Positions 1 through 9,530 are shown, numbered from the stretch's first letter. The stretch is DNA of 49,554 bases from Deltaproteobacteria bacterium (GCA_019310785.1 JAFDDR010000011.1:1-49554); one strand, 5' to 3'. Notes: generated by a model not told the origin, from the letters alone. A program made the numbers and translations.

Positions 1-170
1 TTGTCCACTTCAACCACTTCCATCGCGCCTTCAGATAGAGCTTCATCCAATAACAGGTATTCCAGGTCCAAACCGTATGTTGATAGGAGAGGGAATATCG
101 ATAGATTTTTGAAGGATTGTTTCCGTCCGATTTTGGCCTGATCAAGATAGTCAATAATGATGTTTTGCAT
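1..170 (-). CDS. partial CDS (truncated by window edge), ARPP-1/DUF6569-like N-terminus
   Basis: Reverse strand from ATG at 170 reads MQNIIIDYLDQAKIGRKQSFKNLSIFPLLSTYGLDLEYLLLDEALSEGAMEVVEVDK and runs off the window; resembles ARPP-1-type domains (FKNLxVFPLL...YLLLDEAL). Not in the ORF track. Confidence 0.55.
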   Translation of the reverse strand, partial: MQNIIIDYLDQAKIGRKQSFKNLSIFPLLSTYGLDLEYLLLDEALSEGAMEVVEVD

Positions 171-631
171 AATAATCCCTCCTGTTGACTTAAACAAAAT
201 ATTCACCACAGAGACTCCGAGAACACAGAGAACTATGAGCGCATGAACCCCGCGTAGCCGGGCTCCCAATGGCTTGGCATTGGGAACGATGGAAAGTCAC
301 CTGACATGAAAAATAAGCGAGCTTGTTTTTCCGGTTAGGGCGCCTCCCATTCTACATGCGCTCATCCCAGCCAATTCATTCACTTCCCATCACTATAATT
401 AGAGGCTCTGTGAACTCCATGTCTCGAAGGAGCGAAGCGACTGGGTGGTGATTGGCTTTACCATATCAGGGGTGTTTGACAGATACGGTCACACTCAAGA
501 AAAAAACTTTGATATAGCCGCAAAAAGTCACAAAATACGCAAAAACAAAGGATGGTTTTTGAAATTTTATTGATAAATTTGTTGTTTTGGGTTTAACTGT
601 TCAAAATCTTTAATTTTATTGGGGGATTATC

Positions 632-1570
632 ATGGCCAGGGGAGACCAGTTGGGAAGGCAATGGAGCATTATTCAAATCCTAATATCATCCAAAATGGGC
701 AAATCAGCGGCCGATCTTGCGGAGGAGCTTGAATGTCACCCGAGAACGGTTTACCGGGACCTTGAGGCACTCCAGGTGGCAGGATTTCCCATTTATAATG
801 AAATGGTGGAGAGGAAGCACCTCTGGTCATTGCTGGACACCATGAAGCACCAGATCCCGATCCCCTTCAATCTCACGGAACTGATGGCCCTTTATTTCAG
901 CCGGGACATGCTTAAGGTTTTCAGGGACACGGTTTTTTACGACTCACTGGAATCCCTGTTCAAGAAGGTAAAAACCACCCTGCCGCCCGAATCCGTCAAA
1001 TACATGGAACAGGTGGAGCAGATCCTTCACGTGGGCATTAAGCCTTATAAGGAATACGCAAAGTTCAAAGAGATCATCAACCGGGTAAACGAGGCAGCCG
1101 CTGCAAAACAATCCGTGGAGATCCATTTTACTTAATTGGTCTCTGCCATATGAGAAATGAGGTCAGGATATTCGCCTTAGACCGGATTAAGATGCTCCAC
1201 CAGACAAAAGATACCTTTGTGATCCCGGAGGATTTCAATCTGGAAGAATTCATAGGGCCGAGCTTTGGCGTATTCCAGGGAGAAGGTCAAAGTCTGGTTC
1301 GATTCGGACGTTGCCGGATACATAAAGGAGAAGATCTGGCATGAGAGCCAAAAGATAGAGCAACGGGACGATGGTTCGATTATTTTCGAGGCCGAGGTGG
1401 CCGGCACCGATGAAATCAAGTTCTGGATTATGAACTGGGGATCAAAGGCCGAGGTCCTTGAACCTGAATCCCTCAGAGACGAAATCCTGAGAGAGACCGA
1501 AGTAATGCTTGAGAGATATAAGAAAATTCCTGGCAAAATGGCGGAAGAACATTTAAAGGCTTGGCCTTGA
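632..1570 (+). pseudogene. WYL-domain HTH transcriptional regulator, disrupted
   Basis: HTH half 632-1135 ends at ...QSVEIHFT*; continuation ...IGLCHMRNEVRIFALDRIKMLHQTKDTF is in another frame, and ...EKVKVWFDSDVAGYIKEKIWHESQ.. returns to the first frame after about 1285. Confidence 0.8.
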
Positions 1571-1641
1571 CGGGGTCTGTAGATCTATTGCACAATTGAA
1601 AAATCGCCTGAGAAACCCCCAATACAAAGGAGCACCGACCC

Positions 1642-1926
1642 ATGACCCTCACCAAAGCAGCTATAATAGACAAAATATACAACCAATGCGGCTTTTCCAA
1701 GTCTGAATCAATTCAACTTACTGAAAAACTGCTGGAAATCATTAAATCAACACTTGATAAAGGGGAAGATGTCCTCATCAGTGGTTTCGGGAAATTCTAT
1801 GTTCAGGCCAAGAAGAAAAGGAAAGGGAGAAATCCTCAGACTGGAGAAGATATGATCTTGGATGACAGGAAGGTGATTGTGTTTAAGTGTTCAGGGAAGT
1901 TGAGGGAGAAGATGAACAAAAAATGA
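1642..1926 (+). CDS. HU/IHF-family DNA-binding protein (IHF alpha-like)
   Basis: 94 aa with ISGFGKFYVQAKKKRKGRNPQTGEDMILDDRKVIVFKCSGKLREKMN, the canonical HU/IHF beta-arm GRNPxTGE motif. Confidence 0.9.
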   Translation: MTLTKAAIIDKIYNQCGFSKSESIQLTEKLLEIIKSTLDKGEDVLISGFGKFYVQAKKKRKGRNPQTGEDMILDDRKVIVFKCSGKLREKMNKK

Positions 1927-1973
1927 TGGACCTAGGGCGGCGACCTTGAAATAAATATTTGGAAATTAAAGAT

Positions 1974-2511
1974 ATGAGTTCTATCCTGGATATTGACCTG
2001 GACTATTTCAATCTAATCGAAAATCGCTGAACAGCGACTTAAAGAAATATTGGATTGGGGAAATCATCGGATAACTTTTGTTGTTGAAAAGCATCACAAG
2101 GCTTATTCTCGCTGGAAAGATCGCGTTAAAAGAGGGACTCTCACACCCCCGTCTCATATTTTACATGTTGATGAACATCACGACATGATGGACCAAAAAA
2201 GATATCTGAATATCGCAAATTTCATGTATCACGCTATGAGAACGTGGAGAAACTGCCGTGTGCACTGGTTGGTAGATCATGCAATTGATTCACCGGATAT
2301 GTGGCTTGATGATGACGTATGGGAATCATTCTCTCCAAGATTTAGCGTTGGTTCAGACCTACCCTATAGATGGCCCAGACCAGATATAGTATCGATATGC
2401 ACAAGTCCAGATTTCGTCAATAAGGATTTACTTCAACGACTCTTAAAAACAACCGAAGGATTTATGACAACAAAACAGATCACCGCCATAAAAATGAAAA
2501 ATAATGGATAA
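1974..2511 (+). pseudogene. UPF0489-family protein, frameshifted
   Basis: ATG at 1974 gives MSSILDIDLDYFNLIENR*; the remainder (AEQRLKEILDWGNHRITFVVEKHHKAYSRW...HILHVDEHHDMM) continues in another frame from about 2026. Confidence 0.65.
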
Positions 2512-2592
2512 AATGGACAAATAGGTATCTGGAAAACTTTTTGAATACTACAGAAATAGAAAAAGGTTTCATCTCCAAGGAACACTTTCTCG

Positions 2593-2748
2593 AAGCCAAA
2601 ACCATGTAAAGGAATTTTAGATATTCATTTTGATGAAGACATGATTCAGATTCATTGGCATTGTGAAATTTGTCAAGATGAGGGTGTTGTTGCCGGCTGG
2701 GAAGGTCCTATTTGGGATATGTTAGACCGGCTTGCTGAAATTCATTAA
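2593..2748 (+). other. short orphan ORF segment with Cys motifs (KPKPCKGIL...CEICQDEG)
   Basis: Open frame reads KPKPCKGILDIHFDEDMIQIHWHCEICQDEGVVAGWEGPIWDMLDRLAEIH*; only internal ATG at 2641. Confidence 0.4.
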
Positions 2749-2776
2749 CAAAAATTAAAGCATATTCAAGGCTTAA

Positions 2777-3328
2777 ATGTATATATTTATTGTCGGGGTA
2801 AGTTGCGTTGGAAAATCAACAATTGGGAACAGGTTGGCCGAAAAGATTGATTTCCTGTTTTTTGATTTAGATGACGAAATCGAAGATTTTTTCGGCAGAT
2901 CAATAGAGCAAATCCAAAACCAATATTTATCTGGATATTCTTATAGAGAACAGGGTGCCAAAGTATTAAACAAAATCATTGATACCAGTAAAAACAATGA
3001 CCTTGTTGTAGCATTAACACCAAAAGGCCTTCATGATTGGTACTACAGGCTCATTAAGAAATCTGGTGCTATTGTTATTGAACTGAAAGATACACCGGAA
3101 AATATTTTGGATCGGATTGTCTTTTATGATGAGGACTCAAATCTCATAGAAAAAGATTTACCTGAAGATGATAGGCGGTATTACTTATCGGAAATAAAAA
3201 AGGATATTAGCTATTATAGAAAATTTTACAAAAGAGCCCATTATCATGTTGATATTTCCGGATTGGATGTTGAAGGCAGTGTGAAGAAACTGGAAAAGCT
3301 AATTGAAGAAGATTACGGGAAGAGATAG
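2777..3328 (+). CDS. P-loop kinase, shikimate kinase-like
   Basis: MYIFIVGVSCVGKSTIGNRLAEKIDFLFFDLDDEIE: Walker A GxxCVGKST and the FxDxDxxIE pattern of shikimate kinases. Confidence 0.7.
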   Translation: MYIFIVGVSCVGKSTIGNRLAEKIDFLFFDLDDEIEDFFGRSIEQIQNQYLSGYSYREQGAKVLNKIIDTSKNNDLVVALTPKGLHDWYYRLIKKSGAIVIELKDTPENILDRIVFYDEDSNLIEKDLPEDDRRYYLSEIKKDISYYRKFYKRAHYHVDISGLDVEGSVKKLEKLIEEDYGKR

Positions 3329-3762
3329 GAGCAAGGCACCAATTGACAAAAGCCTGCCCTGGAAGATCAAATTGGGACACAAGGCAGAAGCCATCAAGGT
3401 GCTAAAGTTTTTTCTGGAGAAGTTGGAGGGTGGCACATCCCCCTCTGATGATATTCCTGACGATGTTTGGGGAAAGGACGGTCCATCTGATGATGATATT
3501 CCGTTTTAATAGAGGTTATCCAAACATCCATCCAATATAGCAAAATCAGCAACATCAATCGTTGCCGCCGGGATACCAGCAGGTTCAATCCCTAAATGCT
3601 GGCGCTGGCCTAAACGAAAACCATGCAAAGGGATTTTGGAATTAAGTCGATGTCAAAAATATCCAGAATGCCCTCTGTATAATCACTCAAGTTGTAAAGA
3701 TATTGATAACCCCAAATTCTGTGCGATTGTCAGGGAAGACAAGATAGTAGGGAAAACTAAAA

Positions 3763-4362
3763 GTGCCAGTTGAATACAAGAACAGAAGAGGTAAAACCTA
3801 TTACCTCCATGAAGGCAGAACGAAAACCGGAAAACCTAAATATCATTTTTCTCTGAAAAATAACGGAGAGTTGGTTGCTGAAATACCTTATGGTTATGAA
3901 ATATACGAACATCCCGGAACCGGAGGAGTGTTCTTGCGAAAGAAACTTCCCCAACTCATCACAAATATTGAAAAGGATGCTATTGAGAAAGAACTCAAGA
4001 AAAAAGAAGGTTCAAGGCGTTATCTTTTTGATATTAAAGGGAAAATTATTACTATATGGGAATCAAATCAGGATATTGAAGTATTGAGGGACCTATTCCG
4101 TGATGTTCAACCTACTTCTTTAAATGGTCGTTCGGATAATGTTTCTGCAATTGAAGATATGATTAATATTGCCGCAACTTACGGGCCCGTAATGAAATTC
4201 ACGATTGAGGATGAGAAAAAGAGGACTTTCATTGCAGAGCGGTATTGTTTTTTGGGCTCAATTGATGACTGGATACATATAGGTGAACCTGATTCTTTAA
4301 AGAACCTTGTTAAGAAATATTTAAAACATCTCGATGAAGATTCTTTTTTTGACCTCTTTTAA
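3763..4362 (+). CDS. hypothetical protein
   Basis: 199 aa uninterrupted ORF (MPVEYKNRRGKTYYLHEGRTKTGKPKYHFSLK...), good codon structure. Confidence 0.6.
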   Translation: MPVEYKNRRGKTYYLHEGRTKTGKPKYHFSLKNNGELVAEIPYGYEIYEHPGTGGVFLRKKLPQLITNIEKDAIEKELKKKEGSRRYLFDIKGKIITIWESNQDIEVLRDLFRDVQPTSLNGRSDNVSAIEDMINIAATYGPVMKFTIEDEKKRTFIAERYCFLGSIDDWIHIGEPDSLKNLVKKYLKHLDEDSFFDLF

Positions 4363-4380
4363 GGCTCGGGGCCATTCAAA

Positions 4381-4851
4381 ATGGATATTGAAAAGACTGT
4401 ATCATATCAACTGTTAGAAGGAACAATTGGGATACCCATCATAGAAATTGTATCAAACAGTTTTGAAGATACACCTGGATATGAAGGATCAGTCAATACC
4501 TATCAAGAAATAGTCTTCCAAATAAAAGAGGAGGAACCGGACATATACGCCATTGGAGTTCTTTATGCCCTCTCCCTGATGTCGTTTACTTTTGCTGCAC
4601 CGAGAGGCTATTCTGCTGAATATTTTATCCCGGATGAACAATGGAATTTGGGATATTTTATTCAGGGGCTGGAGTTCAGAAGGAAATGTCTGTGTTTCTC
4701 ATCGGATTATATTTCTGGAAGATTGATGAAAACTGATATTATTTTTGAATCTGGCGGCAAGGTAACGCTCTCAACCAGAAATAGGGGAAGAGGCGCTGAA
4801 AGGTGGTTAATGCATTTGCAAGGGAAGAAGCACATTAAACCTGTAAGCTAA
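4381..4851 (+). CDS. hypothetical protein
   Basis: 156 aa ORF 18 bp downstream of the previous one, same strand. Confidence 0.6.
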   Translation: MDIEKTVSYQLLEGTIGIPIIEIVSNSFEDTPGYEGSVNTYQEIVFQIKEEEPDIYAIGVLYALSLMSFTFAAPRGYSAEYFIPDEQWNLGYFIQGLEFRRKCLCFSSDYISGRLMKTDIIFESGGKVTLSTRNRGRGAERWLMHLQGKKHIKPVS

Positions 4852-4952
4852 AGAACGGATTCCCTTTTTTGGAAAAAACGGAGATCATTCTATAATTTGA
4901 GATACAGGTTAATCTGAAAAAGCAAACATTCAAAATGTACGGAGGCAGCAGT

Positions 4953-5474
4953 ATGGATACAGTCTCAGAAGAATTGGCAGAGGAAACCTGGCAGGAGTTT
5001 GAGGGCTTCTCTCCTGTGCGAGCACAGAAAGAAATGATTAAAGTAAACAAAAACCAGCCGAATCTTCTGGCATTCATGATTGAATTCACCCAGGATCTGG
5101 ACCAGGAAGTAAAGGAGTTGGCCGTCTACATGTTTTACGTTGTATGCCGGATGTTTCAAAAAAGTTCAAAAAAGAGTTTAAAAAGGATATCACCTGAAGA
5201 AATCATCGATTGTTATGAAAAAACCGAGGGCTTTATGGAAAGCCTGGAAGGAACTGATGAGAAATTTCTTGAAAGGATCGCCGAGGTCCAACTCTCCGGA
5301 CAGCCTTATGTCATGAAGTATGTGTTAGAGACCCTTATGGAAGCACCGGAAGAGGAAGAACCCATTGCCCTCACGGAAGAAGATATCGGTTACCTGTTCC
5401 TGTTGTTCAAAACCGTGGTTGACCTGCTTGACGAAACGTTAAGGGCAGGTTTGAAAATATCGTCAAAAAACTGA
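4953..5474 (+). CDS. hypothetical alpha-helical protein
   Basis: MDTVSEELAEETWQEFEGFSPVRAQKEMIKVNKNQPNLLAFM...; start chosen after the GGAGGCAG ribosome-binding-like stretch. Confidence 0.6.
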   Translation: MDTVSEELAEETWQEFEGFSPVRAQKEMIKVNKNQPNLLAFMIEFTQDLDQEVKELAVYMFYVVCRMFQKSSKKSLKRISPEEIIDCYEKTEGFMESLEGTDEKFLERIAEVQLSGQPYVMKYVLETLMEAPEEEEPIALTEEDIGYLFLLFKTVVDLLDETLRAGLKISSKN

Positions 5475-5503
5475 AGCCAAATACGTGAAGCATGGATTAG
5501 CAA

Positions 5504-5854
5504 ATGGCAAAAAAGGCGAAAATCCCAGAAAAATATCAGATCTGGATCAATGTTCGCAAGAGATACCACCTCTCCCATGCCCATATCCAAATGGCAAGGG
5601 AACTCGGCATGAATCCGAAAAGGTTCGGGAAAATTGCAAATCACAAGCAGGAGCCGTGGAAAGCTCCTTTGCCGGTGTTCATTGAAGACATCTATTTCAA
5701 GCGGTTTGAAAAGAGAAGACCGGATAACGTCAAAAGCATTGAGCAAATGGTCAAGATACAGGAGAAAAAGAAGGCGGAACGTCGGATACGTAAACAACTG
5801 AAGAAACAGGGGCTTGGAGAAGTCACCGGAGAAAACAATGTGCTTTCTCATTAG
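5504..5854 (+). CDS. hypothetical basic protein
   Basis: 116 aa MAKKAKIPEKYQIWINVRKRYHLSHAHIQMARELGMNPKRFGKIANHKQEPWKAPLPVFIEDIYFKRF... Confidence 0.6.
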   Translation: MAKKAKIPEKYQIWINVRKRYHLSHAHIQMARELGMNPKRFGKIANHKQEPWKAPLPVFIEDIYFKRFEKRRPDNVKSIEQMVKIQEKKKAERRIRKQLKKQGLGEVTGENNVLSH

Positions 5855-5942
5855 GCTGACGGCCTGGTTAAAGGCCAACTACATGTTTTCCTTTGGATTC
5901 AGGTCACAGACGTTCAATGGTTAGAACAGGAGTCTGAATATT

Positions 5943-6209
5943 ATGGGCATAAACTTACGAGTCTTTCTTGTAAATGATGATGACTCGATACAGTGCCTTC
6001 CTCTGACACGGTATGAGAAATTGATCCAGCGCGATCCAAACGAACGACTTACACAGTATGCCGGCAAACGCGTACGATACATCCTGACAGTGGTGGATTT
6101 GCTAAATCGGGAGCCGGTAGAAATCCTGCGGATTCAATACTCGTATCTATTTTTCGATTCAGAAGGGCTGATAAATTCGGCTTTATGCCATAGTTTTTCT
6201 CCTATTTAA
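5943..6209 (+). CDS. small hypothetical protein
   Basis: 88 aa ORF MGINLRVFLVNDDDSIQCLPLTRYEKLI... Confidence 0.45.
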   Translation: MGINLRVFLVNDDDSIQCLPLTRYEKLIQRDPNERLTQYAGKRVRYILTVVDLLNREPVEILRIQYSYLFFDSEGLINSALCHSFSPI

Positions 6210-6235
6210 GCTCTCGTAGAAAAACGGTCAGTTGT

Positions 6236-6310
6236 TGGAGCGGAGTCGGTGGAATCGAACCCCGACATCTGGGCGGGAAGCCCAGTGCTCTACCATTGAG
6301 CTAACTCCGC
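6236..6310 (-). tRNA. tRNA-Gly (anticodon UCC by position), CCA encoded; T-arm atypical
   Basis: Reverse strand GCGGAGT TA GCTC AATGGTA GAGC A CTGGG CTTCCCG CCCAG ATGTCGGGGTTCGATTCCACCG ACTCCGC T CCA: acceptor (7 bp), D and anticodon stems pair perfectly; U73-CCA typical of Gly. Confidence 0.8.
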
Positions 6311-6360
6311 TTGGCATAATCAGCAATTAACCGGTAGAAAAGCTGCTGATTTCACGCATC

Positions 6361-6738
6361 TTATCCAACCATATCCTTTACCTTCTTCAATGGGCGGATC
6401 TTTACGATATCCCGGGCCGGTTTCGCCTTCAACATCATCTCTTCCCCGGTGAACGGGTTTCGACCTTTTCGTGCTTTTGTTGCAGGCTTGCGCTTGACCT
6501 CGATCTTCAGGAGCCCTGGCAGGATAAATTGTTTGGGACTGCGCGGTTTAATGTGCCGCTCGATGAGGATGTCCAACTCGTCGAACACCGAGGAAACCTG
6601 TTTCTTGGTCAATCCGGTGTTCTCGGCAATTTCAGCCATGATGACGGATTTTGTCATGGGCTTTTTTACTGCGGTTATTTTCCGTGTTGGAGTGGTTTTT
6701 TTGGCTTTCGCCTTTCTGGTGGTCTTTTTTGCAGCCAT
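6361..6738 (-). CDS. HU/IHF-like DNA-binding protein with Lys-rich N-terminal tail
   Basis: MAAKKTTRKAKAKKTTPTRKITAVKKPMTKSVIMAEIAENTGLTKKQVSSVFDELDILIERHI...KARKGRNPFTGEEMMLKAKPARDIVKIRPLKKVKD. Confidence 0.85.
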   Translation of the reverse strand: MAAKKTTRKAKAKKTTPTRKITAVKKPMTKSVIMAEIAENTGLTKKQVSSVFDELDILIERHIKPRSPKQFILPGLLKIEVKRKPATKARKGRNPFTGEEMMLKAKPARDIVKIRPLKKVKDMVG

Positions 6739-7147
6739 AGTGATCTCCTTTCAAGCAATTTTTATTAAGTGTTGGACACTTTTAATATACAGTTTCACTG
6801 GCAGTGTCAACTTATTCCTTTGTTTTTACACAGAAAAAGAGGATCACAATTAGCAGGGAAACAATCGGCTAAACGAAACCTGGTCAGCTTCAGAGTTACC
6901 CTTATTTTCGACTCGATTGACTCAAAAACTGACATGTCACTCCATAATTTTCTGGCAACCGCCAGGACCCACCTCGCACTCTTCTGCCTTTTCCTGTATT
7001 TGCATTGCTGTAGATGGTTTTAAACCAATCTTTACAACGTTGGGCAAGGATCTTTTTGTGGTTCACTTTGAAGTGGTTAAGGGAAGACATAAAGAATTTA
7101 CGCTGTCAGGGGGATTCTATGATGACTACAAGGGTAATATGCGGCTG

Positions 7148-7255
7148 ACTTATCTATGTGAAGCGGTGGGGATCACTGGGGAGCTGAAAGATCCATCCGT
7201 AACTTATCTATGTGAAGCGGTGGGGATCACTGGGGAGCTGAAAGATCCATCCGTA
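7148..7255 (+). repeat. perfect tandem duplication, 2 x 54 bp
   Basis: acttatctatgtgaagcggtggggatcactggggagctgaaagatccatccgta occurs at 7148-7201 and again at 7202-7255. Confidence 0.97.
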
Positions 7256-7295
7256 CTCTTGGGTAAGTTTGTCAAACTGAGAGTGGTTCCTAAAA

Positions 7296-7593
<298 letters not shown>

Positions 7594-7597
7594 GCCA

Positions 7598-7861
7598 TCA
7601 GATTCCAAGATCGTCAAAGAGTTCTTGCGGGGTGTTGAACCTTTTTCCCATGCCCTGTCTTGAGTTCTCAATGGCTTTCATGGTCTTTTCGTTGGGAACC
7701 TGAAGTTCAAAAGGCAAACCGCGTTGTGCAATAACCTGCCTGTAAAACAATTCAAATGATTTCGAAACCGACAGGCCCAATTCCTTTAGTATGTTTTCAG
7801 CCTGTATCTTGACTTCAGGATCGAGTAAAGCCCTTGCCGTCGCTGTTTTTGTAGTGCCCAT
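7598..7861 (-). CDS. RelB/DinJ-family antitoxin
   Basis: MGTTKTATARALLDPEVKIQAENILKELGLSVSKSFELFYRQVIAQRGLPFELQVPNEKT is typical of RelB/DinJ. Confidence 0.88.
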   Translation of the reverse strand: MGTTKTATARALLDPEVKIQAENILKELGLSVSKSFELFYRQVIAQRGLPFELQVPNEKTMKAIENSRQGMGKRFNTPQELFDDLGI

Positions 7862-7890
7862 TTTTTCCTCCTGTTAGTGTTATGTATATG

Positions 7891-7903
7891 GCATATTATA
7901 TGC
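7891..7903. promoter_or_regulatory. candidate antitoxin operator dyad
   Basis: gcatat-t-atatgc palindrome 30 bp upstream of the relB/dinJ-like start. Confidence 0.4.
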
Positions 7904-7938
7904 TATTGATTGATAAGTTGTCAAGCTGTTGATGATGA

Positions 7939-8340
7939 TTACTTCACCCAATTATCAATTTTGAGATTGGGGACTCGATTAAATTCCTTTTCGTTATTCG
8001 TGACCAAAATGCAGCCTACCGAAAGAGCATGCGCGGCGATTAGCATATCAAGGGATCCAATGGGGGTGCCTTGTTTTTCTAAATATACTCTAAGTTTACC
8101 ATAATGCTGTGCGGCTTCATCACCATATGACAATAGTTCCATAGGAGCCAAAAACTGGGCTAATGCGAATTGATTCTGATCCGGCTTTGAGCTTTTGACA
8201 ACGCCGTATTCAAGCTCGCTAAAGGTTATTGATGAGATTCCGACTTGCGAAATCCGGGTTTTCCTAAACCGTTCGATTACATCCACCGGTTTTCTTTTGA
8301 TAATATAGATACATATGTTTGTATCGAGCATATACTTCAT
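7939..8340 (-). CDS. vapC: VapC-type PIN-domain toxin
   Basis: MKYMLDTNICIYIIKRKP...SSITFSELEYGV...IGSLDMLIAAHALSVGCILVTNNEKEFNRVPNLKIDNW: PIN motifs LDTN, E, D, NNxxEF. Confidence 0.93.
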   Translation of the reverse strand: MKYMLDTNICIYIIKRKPVDVIERFRKTRISQVGISSITFSELEYGVVKSSKPDQNQFALAQFLAPMELLSYGDEAAQHYGKLRVYLEKQGTPIGSLDMLIAAHALSVGCILVTNNEKEFNRVPNLKIDNWVK

Positions 8341-8567
8341 TATAATGTTTCCAGAGAACCCTGCGGAGGTTGATCTCTGGTTTCCATATAGTCGTCGGTG
8401 AACTGGTCAAGGCTGTTTGCCAAGGATGCCCAAGGATCATCTTTAGGAATAAGTATTACTATCTTCCCGATTTTTTTAACAAAAACATCATTTCCCGAGA
8501 ACCGGAAATCCTTAGGAAGCCTTACGGCCTGGCTTCTACCGTTTATAAAGATTTTAGCAGTTTGCAT
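8340..8567 (-). CDS. vapB: VapB-type AbrB-fold antitoxin
   Basis: MQTAKIFINGRSQAVRLPKDFRFSGNDVFVKKIGKIVILIPKDDPW; overlaps the vapC start by 1 bp. Confidence 0.93.
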   Translation of the reverse strand: MQTAKIFINGRSQAVRLPKDFRFSGNDVFVKKIGKIVILIPKDDPWASLANSLDQFTDDYMETRDQPPQGSLETL

Positions 8568-8818
8568 TTTAATCCTCCCATGAAAATGATAGATACCAAA
8601 GTATATACCATATCTGAGAACATGTCAAATTCTATTAATGCATCAAATGCCGTTAAGTTCCTAAAACCATCAAATTTACATTTATGATATTTCTTGATAA
8701 TGGGTTGTTAACCCATTTAAGGGAAACATAATGAAATCAGAGGGACCAGAACTAAGGAGTATCTCATCTGTTGACGTTATCAGCAGAGAGAAGGGTATTT
8801 TGAGGGGTTTATTTTCAT

Positions 8819-9282
8819 ATGAGAAAAAATAATATGCGTGTCAAATTTATTGCCGATGTCCATCATGCCTTTGCCCAGGTGGAGAGACTACTTAAGAGAA
8901 CGGAAGCTGATCTCTATCTCGTCACAGGGGATCTGGTGTCTCGTTCCTTTTTTAGATACACGACAGCCTGGATCTGGACCGGATCATGCAGGCAATTGAA
9001 GATGAGGACCCAGAGGATGGTCAACTCCAGCGATTCATCTTTTACAGACTCGTATGCAGGCCCGTCAACCTGAGGGTTGTGAAGCGCGTTGAGAACCTGT
9101 TGTTGGAAAAGTACCACTTCAGGAGAAAGGTTGAGGAGGGTCTGGAAGAATATATCCAGGTACTTGTTTCCTCGGTGCGGCACGTCAAATCCTTTGAAAA
9201 ATATAAAGCGCGCCTTAGAGAAAGAGAAATAGAAATTCCACCCGATGTGGAGGAGGCCATACGCAACTACCTCAGAGGCTAA
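8819..9282 (+). pseudogene. metallophosphoesterase-like gene with internal deletion/frameshift
   Basis: N-terminal MRVKFIADVHHAFAQVERLLKRTEADLYLVTGDLVSRSFF, then an out-of-frame C-terminal piece DEDPEDGQLQRFIFYRLVCRPVNLRVVKRVENLLLEKYHFRRKVEEGLEEYI... Confidence 0.55.
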
Positions 9283-9311
9283 TGAGAAATGCGGATGTCC
9301 CTCTCGTCTTT

Positions 9312-9530
9312 TTAACCGGCTATCAACCCCAATAGACCATGAACTGATGCAGTAATGAAAAACGCAATGCCCGTCTTTCTATGAACGCCGAAGGGCATTT
9401 TTATCCAGCGTAATCCCGTGGACATCTGGAAAAGAATCAAGACGAAATTCACGATGCCCAGAATAAGTATAATTGAAATGCCTCCAATCGTCATGACAAG
9501 TACCTCTATTGCATTATGAAAAGAGGGCAA
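9312..9530 (-). CDS. small membrane protein, possible heme-binding (His in both helices)
   Basis: 72 aa MPSFHNAIEVLVMTIGGISIILILGIVNFVLILFQMSTGLRWIKMPFGVHRKTGIAFFITASVHGLLGLIAG. Confidence 0.55.
   Translation of the reverse strand: MPSFHNAIEVLVMTIGGISIILILGIVNFVLILFQMSTGLRWIKMPFGVHRKTGIAFFITASVHGLLGLIAG

Noticed and set aside
3303-3509. 68 aa ORF overlapping the shikimate kinase-like gene end
   Set aside because: Short, acidic low-complexity tail, no family match recognised; may be a fragment, not called as a gene.
7148-7255. Possible CRISPR-like repeat
   Set aside because: Only two copies, directly abutting without spacers, 54 bp each: a tandem duplication, not a CRISPR array. No CRISPR array seen anywhere in the window.
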